Of a stretch of 64,000 bases of DNA, positions 37,814 through 49,788 are shown in pieces. The notes beneath the pieces were generated by a model that ran no database searches, had not been told where the DNA came from, and saw only the letters and a list, made by a program, of their open reading frames with translations. Location of the stretch: positions 186,001-250,000 of the forward strand of contig JASANH010000647.1 of NCBI GenBank assembly GCA_030248295.1, given 5' to 3'. Origin of the DNA: Mesodorylaimus sp. YZB2_4 (taxonomy: Eukaryota; Nematoda; Enoplea; Dorylaimida; Dorylaimidae). Made by a program: the position numbers and the translations under genes. Within the stretch, counting starts at the first letter, position 1. The number at the start of each line of letters is the position of its first letter.

Positions 37814-39742
37814 ATGGAGGATATCAGCGTGACAAAGTTTCGAGAATACCTGAGATTACAGACGGTGCACCCAAATCCGGATTATGGTATGATGGAGGAG
37901 TATGTGGAGTATCGTCCACACGAAATTTGACATTCATTCCCTGCTTTAGAACCAGCAGTGGAATTCTTGTGCCACCTAGCCCACGACGTCGCCTTGCAGC
38001 ATCAAGTGGTTCGTGTACTGCCCAACAAGCCCATCGTCATTATGACCTGGCCTGGCAAGGATCCTAGCTTGACGTCGTTGTTTCTGAATTCGCACATGGA
38101 CGTTGTCCCTGTCTTTCCAGTATTGAACGATAATTTCTTCATGCCACGCATCGAGCAAGCACTCTTGTTCCAGGAGTTCTGGACCTATGATCCATTCAGT
38201 GGTCACAAAGACGAGAAAGGAGACATTTATGGTCGAGGAGCGCAGGACATGAAATGTGTGGGCACACAGTCGGTTTATATGTAGATGCTCTTGTTTCCTG
38301 TCCAGTGCTATGAATTGTGTTGTTTAGATATGTGGAAGCCATTAGGCGGCTGAAGGCAAAAGGCAAGCAGCCACTGAGGACTGTTCACGCAACTTTTGTA
38401 CCAGGTATGCTATCTGTGTAGACTACCATATGATTACATCTCAAACGTTACAGTATGCAGATGAGGAGATCACTGGGATGACAGGAATGGCATTATTTGT
38501 AAATACGCCAGAATTTAAAGCCTTAAATGTGGGTGCTGGTTTGGATGAAGGTAGAAGATGCATTATTCCTAGTAGACGTACCCCGTGTTAAATAGTTAGT
38601 CTCTTTTTAGGTGTAGCGAACGAAAGCGATGTGTACACGATCTTCAATGGCGAGCGTCTTAAGTGGCACCTGAAAGTCATCTGCCGTGGCGATCCTGGTC
38701 ATGGGTCAAAGTTCATTGAGAATACAGCGGCTGAGAAAATGGTAAATAAATGCAAGTTGTATCATCTGACTTAAAAACCAGGAAACCCTCTACCTTTAGC
38801 AAAAAGTCGTCAATCGATTCCTTGAGTATCGTGAGAAACAGAAAACATACTTAAATTCGAGCCCAGATCTGACGATCGGCGATGTGACGTCAGTGAACCT
38901 GACGATTATAAATGGCGGTGTGCAAGCGAACTTTGTTCCGGCAGAGATCGTGCTAGGTAAGCTATCTTTATGGCCACATGCTACTGCAGTCACGTGTCCA
39001 TTTCAGAATTTGATATCCGAGTACCACCCACCGAGGACTACGATGTACGCTCGCTGTATTTCTTCACCAGACTGATATCTACTTCTACATTTTTAGGCAC
39101 TGACGGCTCAATTCGAAAGTTGTGTGCTAACAGCTGGAGCAGAATTGAAGTGGGTTGATGTAAGTTGCTTTAGTTGATATACAAATTAGGTTGCCAACTG
39201 TTGGTTCGGTTGTAGCGGAGTCTAATCAAGACTGCCACTCCATTAGATGACAGCAATCCGTGGTGGACCACTTTCTCCACTGTCATGTCGGAACTGTAAG
39301 GGAATTATTATTCCGAAAGTTATTCATTATTGGCGTGACTTAAATTTTGAAGTATTCATTGTCGATAATGCTTTTAGGGGGTTGAAATATCGTATAGAAA
39401 CGAGTCTTGGCCAAAGTGACGCAAGATATCTCAGAAACGTAAGTGTCTTGATTTAGCACTGACGTGGCAAACTGGAAGCCCACATGATGTTCCACAAGCA
39501 CATTGCGCTGAAGAGAAATTCCTGCTGTGAGAAAAGAAATCTTTGATATTGCAAGAATTACGCCGCAGTTTCCCATTTAGCTCGGCTATGCAGTCTTTGG
39601 ATTCAGCCCGATGATCAACACGCCCCAGTTACTGCATGACCACGATGAACGGTTGAACGAGAAGGTGTACCTGAAGGGAGTGGATATCTATGCGAATTTG
39701 ATTCATGCCTTAGCAAATGTTCCATCGTTTCAAACAAAATGA
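37814..39742 (+). CDS. ACY1: Aminoacylase-1, tandem copy 2
   Basis: Twelve exons with the same phases as copy 1: 37814-37886, 37950-38119, 38174-38268, 38328-38404, 38461-38550, 38611-38741, 38800-38956, 39007-39044, 39097-39159, 39216-39295, 39378-39438, 39581-39742; 398 aa. All catalytic motifs are present: [24 protein letters not shown] and LLHDHDE. It is the best-preserved copy and probably the main active enzyme. Introns are small (about 50-140 bp). The exon 3 donor is GTCGGT, weaker than in its paralogues. Confidence 0.94.
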
Positions 39743-39974
39743 TTGACATTTCTGCGCTGCGTGCAGGCGTCTTGGAAGTCATAGCGTTCAGGATTATTTG
39801 TTTGGTTCTATCCGTGTACAATATATGATTCTCGTGCGCGCAGTAAAATTGTACTTCATCGTGGGGAACCATTTTGGTCACTTTTGGGATCTACCCTCAT
39901 ACATATTGCACGATAACCGCTGTTGTAGCTGACAGCACATGGTGGCAGGAGCTCATCGATTCTGTTTCAGCATC

Positions 39975-42900
39975 ATGAAAGCCATGACAGAAGACATCAG
40001 TGTCACAACTTTCAGAGAATATTTGAGGATACCAACCGTGCACCCAGATCCGGATTATGGTAAGGTGCTGTAGTGAGATCTTTCGTCAGCTGCATGAAAA
40101 AACCTAGCGGTCGCGATGGTGCGGTGGTTTGGCGCTCGTCTATTTGTACTGCTTGCTTGGTAGCGAGTGGCAGGGTTCGTCTTGCGTTCAATTCCCGGCG
40201 ACGGAGGTCGGTTTGTGAAACATAGCCTCGCTGACCTTGCAAGCCAGGTGTGATAGGCATGGATTATGCACGTACTATGCTCTCTGGCCTATTCGTGCAC
40301 TGGTTCAGGGAACCGGTCCGCTTCCCCTAAGTCAGGGACAACACGAGACCGAGAGCGAGGTCGAGGTCGAGTGACTGGTTTGGTTGCAAGCATCGGTAGA
40401 GGACTCTGTAGTCTAGAGTTCCTTGTCTGGACTTGCTCTGTGAGAGCTCCGGGCTCAGGTCCGTCAGAACCCCTTTGGCCGCTCACGTGCGGCCGCTAAC
40501 CGAATTGTGAGTCTGCACGAGGCTTGCAGTGTGGGACTGTAAACTATAGTACAAGGTGTCCGTGGCCTGCGTGGGTGTTCCTGTGGCTTGAGCCATCCTC
40601 TGGTCAGCCATAGTCTGTCCTAAGGTGAGCCGAGGATTTCACAGGACTCACCCTGTGCCACCGACGTGCTCCAAGTGGAGAGCCCAACAAATAGTTAGTC
40701 CCATAAGCTGTAATATTAACAGGGTCTAGAAACATCAACCATTGTATGAGGAACCAGTGTTCGACTCGACGCGGAACGAGGAGCTGGCGTTCAGCTTCGG
40801 ATACCCTTATGTGGCCTCCTAATGGAAGCACAGACAGAAAATCTGCCGCGTGGCTGGTCTCCTCAGTGGTCTCGCTCGCCTATGCTCATGCTCCAGCGCT
40901 TGGTACAGCACTGCATGTTTCAGAACCAGCATTGGCATTTCTGAACCGTTTGGCCCACGACGTTGGTCTTGAATATCAAGTAGTCAGAGTACTTCCCAGG
41001 AAACCAGTGATCATTATGACCTGGCCAGGAAAAGACCCCGCCTTGTCGTCGCTGGTGCTCAATTCGTACATGGATGTCGTTCCAGTCTTTCCGGTATCAA
41101 AACTATGATTGTTTTCTATTTTTATTTGGTGGGTCGGTCGATGTAACACAGCTTATTCACAACGCACCAATTGCGATGCGTCCAAAAAGTAGGCTAAAAG
41201 CTTGGGAATTCGCCTTGTACGCCAGCAGGCTCGGCCGTCCCTTGGTTCTAGCCCTTTAGGCCAAAGCTGTGGTGAGACGGGGCGGCATGTGAGGCAGGTG
41301 ATGGGACAAACGATTTGCCGCAACGCCAGATATTTCAGCAATACTGGAAATACGACCCATTCAGCGCTCATAAGGACGACAGCGGTAACATTTATGGTCG
41401 AGGCACCCAGGATATGAAATCTGCTGGAATTCAGTAAGCCATCTAGTTTCTAGACTCCTTGCTGGACTCTGGTTAGTTTCAGATACGTGGAAGCCATAAG
41501 GCGCCTGAAGTCAAGAGGTGTACGTTTGCTGAGGACTGTGCACGTGACTTTTGTTCCAGGTAAGCTAGTATGGCTAGATTCACTTCTTGGTGGTCGCCTA
41601 CTACAGTACTGTCAGCAGGTGCAGAAAGTCCTCTTTTTCAGACGAAGAAATTGGTGGCTTCACAGGAATGGGATTATTCGTGAACACACCAGAATTCAAA
41701 GTCTTGAATCTTGGCGTGTCACTTGATGAAGGCTATGCAGATTGTTAGGCAATAAATCTTTATCAGCGGGCAGATTTCAGGCATTGCGTGCGAGGATGAC
41801 ATTTATCAAATATTTAATGGGGAGCGCGTAAGATGGCACTTGAGGGTTATATGTCGTGGGAATCCTGGCCACGGATCGAAGTTTATTGAGAATACGGCCG
41901 TTGAGAAAATGGTACTTGCTCAACGATCAATGCTTCATATTTTGCAGTATTTCCTAGACCCCGAAGAGAGGTACCCCAGCAGTATAGACCCTCGCTGACC
42001 TTGCACCCCAGGCTGTAAGAGACTCACCCAGAACAGTCGAGGTCATCCGGAAGGAGAGATGGAAGCCAAACGAGTAGACAGTCTCGTCTATCGAACACCG
42101 GCAAGGCCCACGATCAGAGCCCACCCGCCATCGTTTGAGGAAGTCGGTGTCTGGTCCGGGATGTCCAAGTTTGGGGTCGCTACAAGGGGAGAGTCATTTG
42201 TGCACTGCTCCCCGCACTGCATTGCTGGAAAGGTACGACTGCCAGCCGGTTATAGGCGAAACAAACTGGAATCAAAAAAATTTTTGAAAACTAGCAGATA
42301 ACTGATACAGAAACCAAGCCTGGCAGGCGCAGGTTGTAGAGGCTCGACTGGCAATCGACACTCTGCACGGAGCCGGCACCTGAGAGCGTCACCCGTCAGG
42401 GTGAAGTTTCAGCCATGTGCTCGGTCGGAAGACCAGGTAGGCAGCCCTGGGTTTTTGGCGCGCTGCAAAAGCTCCACCGGTCAGTCCCTCCAGTGATACG
42501 GCCCAGTCGATTACAAGGTGGGAGATATAAAACTCCGACTGGAGCAAAGCAAGTGTAGCGACTATACCTGGGGCTGAAACATCAACCCGAGGAGTGATGT
42601 CTCCCAGCCAGGGGAGATTAATTGTTCTTTCCCACTCTTCATTGCCCACCAGGAACGAGTCTTACAATGACAAGTTGAGAAGTGCATTTTCTCGTATCGT
42701 AGGCCGTTTATGCAAGTTTTGGAGTCCGCGCATTTCAGCGGAGCTCAGTTTTGCCTCTATACGATCATTAGCCCCACCTTATAAGCAAGGCTGGGTAGGG
42801 TCAAGTAATACCGCAGCTTTCCTCTCTGCACAGCAGTTTTACGAGTATATGTTCCTAGTTTTTTCACTCACGATCAGAGCCCGCCATACAAGGGCATCCT

Positions 42901-44456
42901 AGACTACAGGACCCTGGATCCGCCAGACAATGATTGATGGACTCTAAACCCTGTAGGGTGTTCGACAGGCGACCTGGCATTGGCTCACTTGACTTCCATG
43001 TGCTCCACTCGGGGTGTACCGATGCAGGGAACGTATGCTGCAGCTGTGGACTAGGGACCAGGTTGGAAGACGTGGTTGGCGGCCGTATGTAGGTGTTTGG
43101 CATGGAGCAAAAGATCTTCCAGAACTTACGCACCTGATCTTCATTCCTGTGGTTTTCCGCATCAGCAATCACAAGTCTGTCATCAGTGCCCTCTGCTGCA
43201 GCAATCAGACCCGATGGAGCAAGTTGCCCCAGGACGGGCTAGGGTCTAGCCACACCGTAACAATTTTCTTTGCGTAGTGTTGGGGAAAAAGTTGCCACAG
43301 AAAAATTCTTTCCAATAAATTCTTGAAATTTCGCGATGAACAAAAACACCTTTGGGAGTCGAGTCCAGCCAAGACACTGGGCGACTTCGTAACTGTGAAT
43401 CTAACAATTGTGAACGGCGGTGTGCAAGTAAATGTGGTGCCGGCAGAGATAACTTTAGGTAAACGCTGGACTGGTCTTCCCAGCCGCCTTTATAATGTTC
43501 TTCTTTCAGACTTTGACATTCGAGTGCCTCCAACAGAAAATTATGACGTGAGAAATACATCTTCATCGTAACATTGATTTCTTCACTGCTTCACTGTGCA
43601 TTTCAGAAACTGACCAGACAGTTCGAGTCTTGGGTGGAGGAAGCTGGAGCAGAGTATAAATGGTTTGAGGTACGTGGGAGAGATTGTACTGCATAAGAAA
43701 AACTGTCCTTCAAGTTCTATTTTATAGAAAGGTTTGATCAAAACAGTGACCTCTGTGCAAGATAGTAATCCGTGGTGGAGTACCTTCGCTGGTGTTATGA
43801 ACAGCCTGTAGGTATCAATTAGACGCATTGAAACTGCCTCCTGGATGTGATCAGGAGGGGAAGCCGGGTGGAAGAGTCCTACGCTTCAGTTGCTGAGCTT
43901 CAACCAAATGGCGCTCTGGCTGAGATGCAACGTAGAACCTCGTTCATTGGGATTATTTTCACGGCCAGTCTCACAGAATGTTTCTTTTTTTGCAGAGGAT
44001 TAAAGTACAAGGTTGGAATCGATTTCGGTGGAACTGATCTGCGCTATTTCAGAGAGGTAAGCTTGCATTTCGTGAAGTCCTACTTGCACTTACTGGCAGT
44101 CGGATGAAACGTTCCGCTCATTCGCCCTTCATCCTCGCGCATAGACACCCACCTTTGGTATGTCGCAATGCTTGGTGCGGCCATGCATGGTTCTGGCAGT
44201 GCAAGTGAATACGAACATGAGCTGGGGATTGAGTTGTACGGAAGCCACAGCGAATGCACAGCACTTTCTAACACCCTTACCCAACCACTTACTCTGTGTT
44301 TAGCTTGGATATGCAGCCTTTGGATTCTGTCCCATGATCAATGCACCACAGCTGTTACACGACCACAATGAATATTTGAACGAGAATGTCTACTTGGCTG
44401 GTGTTGATATCCATGCCCATCTTATACAAGCTTTGGCCAGCCTTCCTTCATTCTAA
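39975..44456 (+). CDS. ACY1: Aminoacylase-1-like, tandem copy 3, metal-binding His lost
   Basis: Exons 39975-40059, 40924-41093, 41339-41433, 41483-41559, 41642-41731, 41781-41911, 43278-43458, 43510-43547, 43607-43669, 43728-43807, 43996-44056 and 44304-44456 keep one frame (404 aa from the second ATG at 39984, 407 aa from 39975). In exon 2 the family motif NSHMDVVP reads NSYMDVVP (TAC at 41067-41069), replacing a zinc ligand. The exon 5 donor is GC rather than GT. Exon 7 uses an acceptor 24 nt upstream, adding eight codons and replacing the usual QK start; this restores frame around a local change. Introns 1 and 6 (864 and 1366 bp) are filled with SINE-like repeats. Other motifs (GTQDMK, DEEIGG, LDEG, LLHDHNE) remain. 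It is probably expressed but catalytically impaired or altered. Confidence 0.85.
40108..40262. repeat. SINE-like repeat copy 2
   Basis: In intron 1 of aminoacylase copy 3. It starts with a box A-like GGTGCGGTGGTTTGGC and a box B-like GCGTTCAATTCCCGGCGACGG, then CCTCGCTGACCTTGCAAGCCAGG. It shares its core with 31478-31700 and, for the last part, with about 41990-42030. Confidence 0.6.
41960..43110. repeat. SINE-like/dispersed repeat cluster in aminoacylase copy 3 intron 6
   Basis: Contains CCTCGCTGACCTTGCACCCCAGG (as in 40108-40262), a CTCCACCGGTCAGTCCCTCCA stretch (as in 31478-31700), two CACGATCAGAGCCC segments (about 42110 and 42870) and GACCAGGTTGGAAG near 43060. It reads as several nested or truncated members of one repeat family. 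Confidence 0.5.
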
Positions 44457-44922
44457 AGAATAAGGTGCACTGGACTGCGGATCTTTGTAGAGGTATAAGT
44501 ATGCACTGTATAACGATGTGTGATTTTGCAACTTTTTTTCTTCCCCATATTATTTTGAATACGTATGTTGGTAGCAAGAATGCATGGTCTGCCTTCTTGA
44601 AAGCTTGATTGTGCAATAAAAATTCATGCAAAAATGTATTATAATGCTCGCAATTCTTGACTGTTGTCAAGTGGTTTTAGCAAGTGACAAATACGAGTGC
44701 TAAGTAAGTGAGAAATAACCCCTTAGCTGCAGCAGACGTCGTGTGGGCGGCGGCAAGCTGCTTGTAAAAATAACCCGACGATTTTGTTATTCCTGGCTGG
44801 TTCTTATAGGACTATAGTTTCGTGGAGGTTTTTAGGTTTCTTGTAAGTTTCTGCTTGATGCTTGTTGGAACATTACTTAGGCTATATTCTGTTAAAAGCT
44901 GTGCTTAGATCAGTGTCGTGCC
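44457..44922. other. Intergenic, with poly(A) signal of aminoacylase copy 3
   Basis: AATAAA at 44615-44620, about 160 bp after the copy 3 stop, supports this copy being transcribed. The rest is upstream of copy 4. Confidence 0.5.
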
Positions 44923-46739
44923 ATGCCAGAAGATATCAGTGTGACGACTTTTCGAGAGTATTTGCGAATTCCAACCGTGCACCCAGATCCGGACTACGGT
45001 AAACAAATTTGCTTTTTGGTTTTGCAATATCAGGTACTGTACATATTGAAAAAAGCGATAATTTCATGCATAGTTCCCTCAGTGGCAAAAATGTGGGTAG
45101 GACATATACAATACGTACACTGTGGGTAAATTCTTATTGCCTGTCTGTATCTGTGCTGATAAGCATATATATCGGCTTTTTAATTGGCCATAAATTGATC
45201 GTGACTCGTACTAGACAAATAGTGGCCTCATGCAGAATTTTTGAACCCACGCCTCTTCCTTATCAGTTTTGTTCTGGCGATTCCCTTTTTAGAACCGGCA
45301 GTAAAATTCCTTTGTCGCCTCGCCGACGATGTTGGACTAGAACACAAGGTAGTCCAAATATTACCTAAAAAGCCCGTTGTTATTATGACATGGCCCGGAA
45401 AAGATCCCAGTTTACCATCCCTAGTTCTGAATTCCCACGTGGACGTTGTACCTGTCTTTCCAGTGAGTTCCTTTTACGGTTTTGAATGACGAGATGTGAT
45501 GAGCTACGTTTTTTGTTTAGGAACATTGGAAATATGATCCATTTAGTGCCCATAAAGAGGATAACGGAGATATCTATGCTCGAGGTTCTCAGGACATGAA
45601 ATGTGTCGGAATTCAGTGAGTAATTGAAGTGATCTTATTGTTGTCATCTATTGGTGTTTATTTAGGTACGTCGAAGCACTGCGTCGCCTGAAATCGCAAG
45701 GCGTACAATTCCTGAGGACGATTTATCTAACTTTTGTGCCAGGTGAGATGTTCTTTTGGGTTTCGTATGACAATTCTTGTCTACCTTTGTCCTTTTCCAG
45801 ATGAAGAGATCAGCGGGGTCACTGGGATGTCCGTGTTCGTGAAAACGCCAGAATTCAAGTCTTTGAATCTTGGTTTGTCATTAGATGAAGGTGCGTTGAA
45901 TTTAGCTCCTTTACTCTTCACTGGTTTGACTGTCTTTGGATTAGGTGTCGCTAGCGAAAATGACGTTTACAAGGTTTTCTTCGCCGAACGTGTGAAATGG
46001 CATTGAAAAGTGACGTGCACAGGAAATCCAGGCCATGGTTCAAAGTTTATTGAGAATACGGCTGCCGAAAAAATGGTACGTGCGTGCGATGAGACTTTGA
46101 CAGCTTAGATGTAGGCATGTCTGATTCGTTTATGCATACTGTAAGGATAGGCCATTTCAAAATGCTTTCTTCTGTTTTAGCAAAAGATCGTCAACAAATT
46201 CCTAGAATTTCGTGAACAGCAGAAATGCGTGTTGAAATCAAGTCCAAGTTTGACGATCGGGGATGTTACCACGGTCAATTTGACCATTCTGAACGGTGGC
46301 GTTCAAGTAAATGTTGTTCCAGCAGAAATCACGCTGGGTAAGTCGTTTTTCTCGCTCGGTTTTTGTGTGGCATTTATGTGCTTGACTTGACGCACGTTTC
46401 AGACTTCGATATCCGTGTGCCACCAACGATTGACTATGATGTACGTTGTTATTGTTTGTACATTTTGAGACTAATATCTGCTTACCGAATTCGTTTCAGG
46501 GGCTGTCCAAACAATTCGAATCCTGGGTGGTCGGGGCTGGCGGAAAATTTGAATGGTTAGAGGTAAGTTCTGGAACACTACTTTGGAAGTGACGCAGAAG
46601 GCGACCATTGCAGAAAGTCCTAATCCGAACAATGACGCCAGTGGACAATAGCAGCCCTTGGTGGACGGCCTTCTCTGGCGTCTTGGACAACTTGTAAGCA
46701 TCTGGTCTAATCCCGCCGGGCTTAGCTATAAGTAATAGA

Positions 46740-46945
46740 TGTGCTTGACCTGTGGATAAGATAGTGTACTGGTTGCCTAACTGGCTGTGTACACGAAGCA
46801 GCACTCTATTTGATTGCCTTCGTTGGCCATCGCACCTCCAGGCTAGACTGACGCGTATTGAGTTTGATATCTTCGGCTTCTACGACCTGCAGGAGACCTG
46901 CCTGTAGTGTTTCTGAGACTAGATGTTTCTCGCGGCATCTTCTTC
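46740..46945. repeat. Repeat upstream of exon 11a (aminoacylase copy 4)
   Basis: Shares ordered blocks with 47265-47515: a CCTGTGGA..A..TAGTG start, GGTTGCCT..ACTGGC, GCCTTCGTTGGCC, CTCCAGGC and a GATATCTTC/GCATCTTCT end. The two flank the duplicated exon 11. Confidence 0.6.
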
Positions 46946-47264
46946 AGCGTACGTCCGAGCAGCCTCTTACACACATGTGTACAGTATAATGTTTTTATGG
47001 CAATTTATTGCCAACGGGTGAGTTAATGCATTGCATTCGAGAGTGTTGTTTTGACTGGCATCATTCTTTAGGGGGCTGAAGTACTGCACGAGCCGTCTTG
47101 GTGGTCAGACTGACGCAAGATTCCTGAGAGTAGTAAGTGCCGTTCTTTGCATTGCAGGGAATTGAAGTATAGAAAAGAGATATTCTTGGGTGCTACCGAT
47201 TCTCGCTATTTCAGAGAGGTAAGCTTGTTCTTCTGGTGCGACACTGTTGCTTGTGTAGTAGGCG

Positions 47265-47515
47265 TGTTTGGCCTGTGGAGAAGGTAGTGCATTTGGTTGC
47301 CTTAACTGGCCGCCTTATGCGCGGAGCAGTATGTGGCTGCCTTGACTGGCCGCCGCATACAGCGTATCAGTTGCCTTCGTTGGCCGCTCGATACGCTCCT
47401 CCAGGCGAGGCTGAAACCCGTCGGGTTGATGTCTCAGGCACCTACGACTAGGTGGCCTGCCGAGAGGGTCTTTGAGTCCATCCGCTCCCCGCGATATCTT
47501 CTCCAATGTAAGGCT
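47265..47515. repeat. Repeat downstream of exon 11b (aminoacylase copy 4)
   Basis: Partner of 46740-46945, slightly longer because the TTGCCTT-ACTGGCCGCC unit is repeated three times. Confidence 0.6.
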
Positions 47516-48080
47516 ATTCCGCCTAGTACATTTGCTCGCGCAGTCAGTATGGTCAGTTAGGTCATATGGCTGCTTGGTGCTGTGGATGTTGGCTCTTTGC
47601 TTGCAGCATGATAGTTGGCTAGGAAAGTCTCAACGTTGACTGTCTTGATCTGACCTTACACCTTACACTTTCCTGTTTAAGCTTGGCTTTCCAGCTTTCG
47701 GCTTCAGTCCGATGATCAACACGCCGCAATTACTGCACGATCACAATGAACGGTTGAATGAGAACGTATATTTGAAAGGCGTGGAGATCTATACGCACCT
47801 GATTCCTGCCTTAGCCAACGTGCCATCGTTCTAAGAAGATATCGATTCTTTGATTGTCCCAATAGACGGGTGGATGTAGTCTACAAATCCAAGGCTCATG
47901 AATTGACACGCTGCAATTCTGTGGTGGCCAAAAATGTGATTTTTCGGTTGCTAGAATAAACTAGTTTAATCCACATTGTTTGAAGTTGTCTGACTGACAG
48001 AAGTTTTGTCGCGATACCTTTTGCTTGTGCCTACTCGCGTTTTGCAGAAAACTTTGTATCTGTTCGATTACAGGCCGAAA

Positions 48081-48993
48081 ATGCCGTCGATTTCAGTGAA
48101 CGTGAAGATATTGAATGAGAAGAAAGAATGCTCTGTCGTGGTGAGTAACTACTGTATTGTCTTCGAGTGACTCAGAAGCTATAGGAGTCGGAGGTTATTC
48201 TTCGAAGCAGTGTCATCGTTGTGGCAGCAATTCGCATCTTGATCTGTTAGGCTTACTTAGTGGTGCTGTGATTATGGGATTGGGATGTATGGCCACAGGG
48301 GCCATAGCTGACTTCAGTCACCGTGTTATAGATCGACAGCACCGAAACCGCAGCTCAATTGAAAGCCCGAACGGAAGTGCTCTTGGGCGTGTCGGCGAAT
48401 CGTCAAAAATTAGTTTTCAATGGCAAACCTTTGGCTGGTAAGTCCCCTCATGGAATGACCAATTCGGCCGTGTGCTCATGGTGGACCAGACCCCTTGTAG
48501 GACCTACCACTTGCTGTGTACTTTTTAGACGACCGGTCCCTCAACGATCAAGGCGTAAAGGATGGCTCCCGTTTGCACGTGGTTGTCCAGAAATCGGCCT
48601 GTGAAATGGACCCGCAATTGACACGAGCTTTGCACCAGTTTTTGCGTCCTCATTTCACCGAACCAGATTGCAAATCGATTATCCATTATTTCGATAGGGT
48701 AAGTGCTCGTGACTGTGACAGGGTATGTCCGTGTGGGTGTCACAAGTATGACCTGATTGCTGCGTGGGTGAGCCCAGTGTCAGAACTCGTTATGACACCG
48801 AGGTCTCCACGCTCATGTGACGGAGGAGGAAATAAGAATCAGGCCCAAGGAAGGGGAGTAAAATAAGAACAGGAAGCCATTCCGGTGCCCTTTATCGGCT
48901 CTCTGGCAATTCTGTTTTTAGAAACTGGCCAAGGCGGTAGAGGACGTCAGTTTGGATGATATTGAACGGCTGGCTACCCTGTGGTCCAAGTGA
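48081..48993 (+). CDS. UBL4A: Ubiquitin-like protein 4A homologue (GET/BAG6 pathway)
   Basis: Bridges the BAG6 complex and TRC35/TRC40 to deliver tail-anchored proteins to the ER membrane. Four exons, 48081-48140, 48332-48437, 48529-48698 and 48922-48993, with agreeing phases, 135 aa (human 157). The N-terminal half is a ubiquitin-like fold: ISVNVKILNEKKECSVV, ANRQKLVFNGKPLADDRSL, then GSRLHVVVQ. The C-terminus holds the BAG6-binding helix signature VSLDDIERLATLW, matching LTLDDIERLASRF of UBL4A as remembered. There is no di-Gly, so it is not conjugated. Confidence 0.88.
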
Positions 48994-49788
48994 TATGGTC
49001 TGGAAAGGACGTTGCGAATAGTGTACTCTTCCTTATGATGTACCCCTAAATGGCAGTATAACCTGAGTTGTAATCCATCTCCGAACGTGTATTTATGTGG
49101 TATGATGGTGGTCGGGAAGTTCTCATGGTAATGCGCGGTTCGTGCGTTAGTAGACTGCACAGAATGACACACGAGATTCGGAGGCAAGGTAATGGTGTCT
49201 TTGCAAAACCAAGCGGGCATGCTTATCCTAGGGGAGGACTGTGATCCTCAGCTACAAAATTGGAACGTGTTTGTTTTAATTCAAGTGTTTTCGCGGTTCC
49301 GCGTACGCGTACTATTTACTCTTATCAAGTGAGCAAAGGTTGTCCCGCGAGTGCGGAATGTTGCTATCGTATCGCCCACTACATTCGATTGAAAGCAGCA
49401 CTCGCATCGGTTCACTGCCTCTTTATTCCAAGCGTGATGTTGAGGCTCATCAGAAACAGCCGCGCCAAAAGAGACCAAATCGTGCGGAAGAATGTGCACT
49501 ACATGGACCACAGTGGTCCCCGGAGTAAAAATAGTGTTTTTGCCGCGTCATGTGTGCATGTGACAAAATACCAAGTCAGCAAGCTTGTTTAGGAGAATTT
49601 GGTACGATGAAAGGGTACGAGGTGTCGAGTCCACGCTATGCTAATGCCACACGATAGGGCTACCATATATTAGCATGATGAGCGAGCACTACAGCCGACT
49701 ACGTGATAGCAGAGATGATAGTAAAGGCATTGATGCGACGCCTTGATCACCCGCCCTCACATGGAATTTGCACATGGAGTCTTCACAG
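48994..49788. other. Convergent intergenic region
   Basis: 3' flanks of UBL4A (plus) and the peptide GPCR (minus). No supported gene. Confidence 0.4.

Larger units (their letters stand above)
44923..47834 (+). pseudogene. ACY1: Aminoacylase-1, tandem copy 4, premature stop and duplicated exon 11
   Basis: Exons 44923-44998, 45293-45462, 45521-45615, 45666-45742, 45801-45890, 45945-46075, 46181-46337, 46403-46440, 46500-46562, 46614-46693, exon 11a 47072-47132 or exon 11b 47158-47218, and 47682-47834. Phases agree throughout. In exon 6 the codon after WH is TGA (46004-46006) where paralogues have Leu; the surrounding bases look like a T loss and an A gain two codons apart, so frame is kept. 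Catalytic motifs are otherwise present (NSHVDVVP, SQDMK, DEEISG, LDEG, LLHDHNE). AATAAA lies at 47955-47960. Either a very young pseudogene, a sequencing error or a truncated product. Confidence 0.8.
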
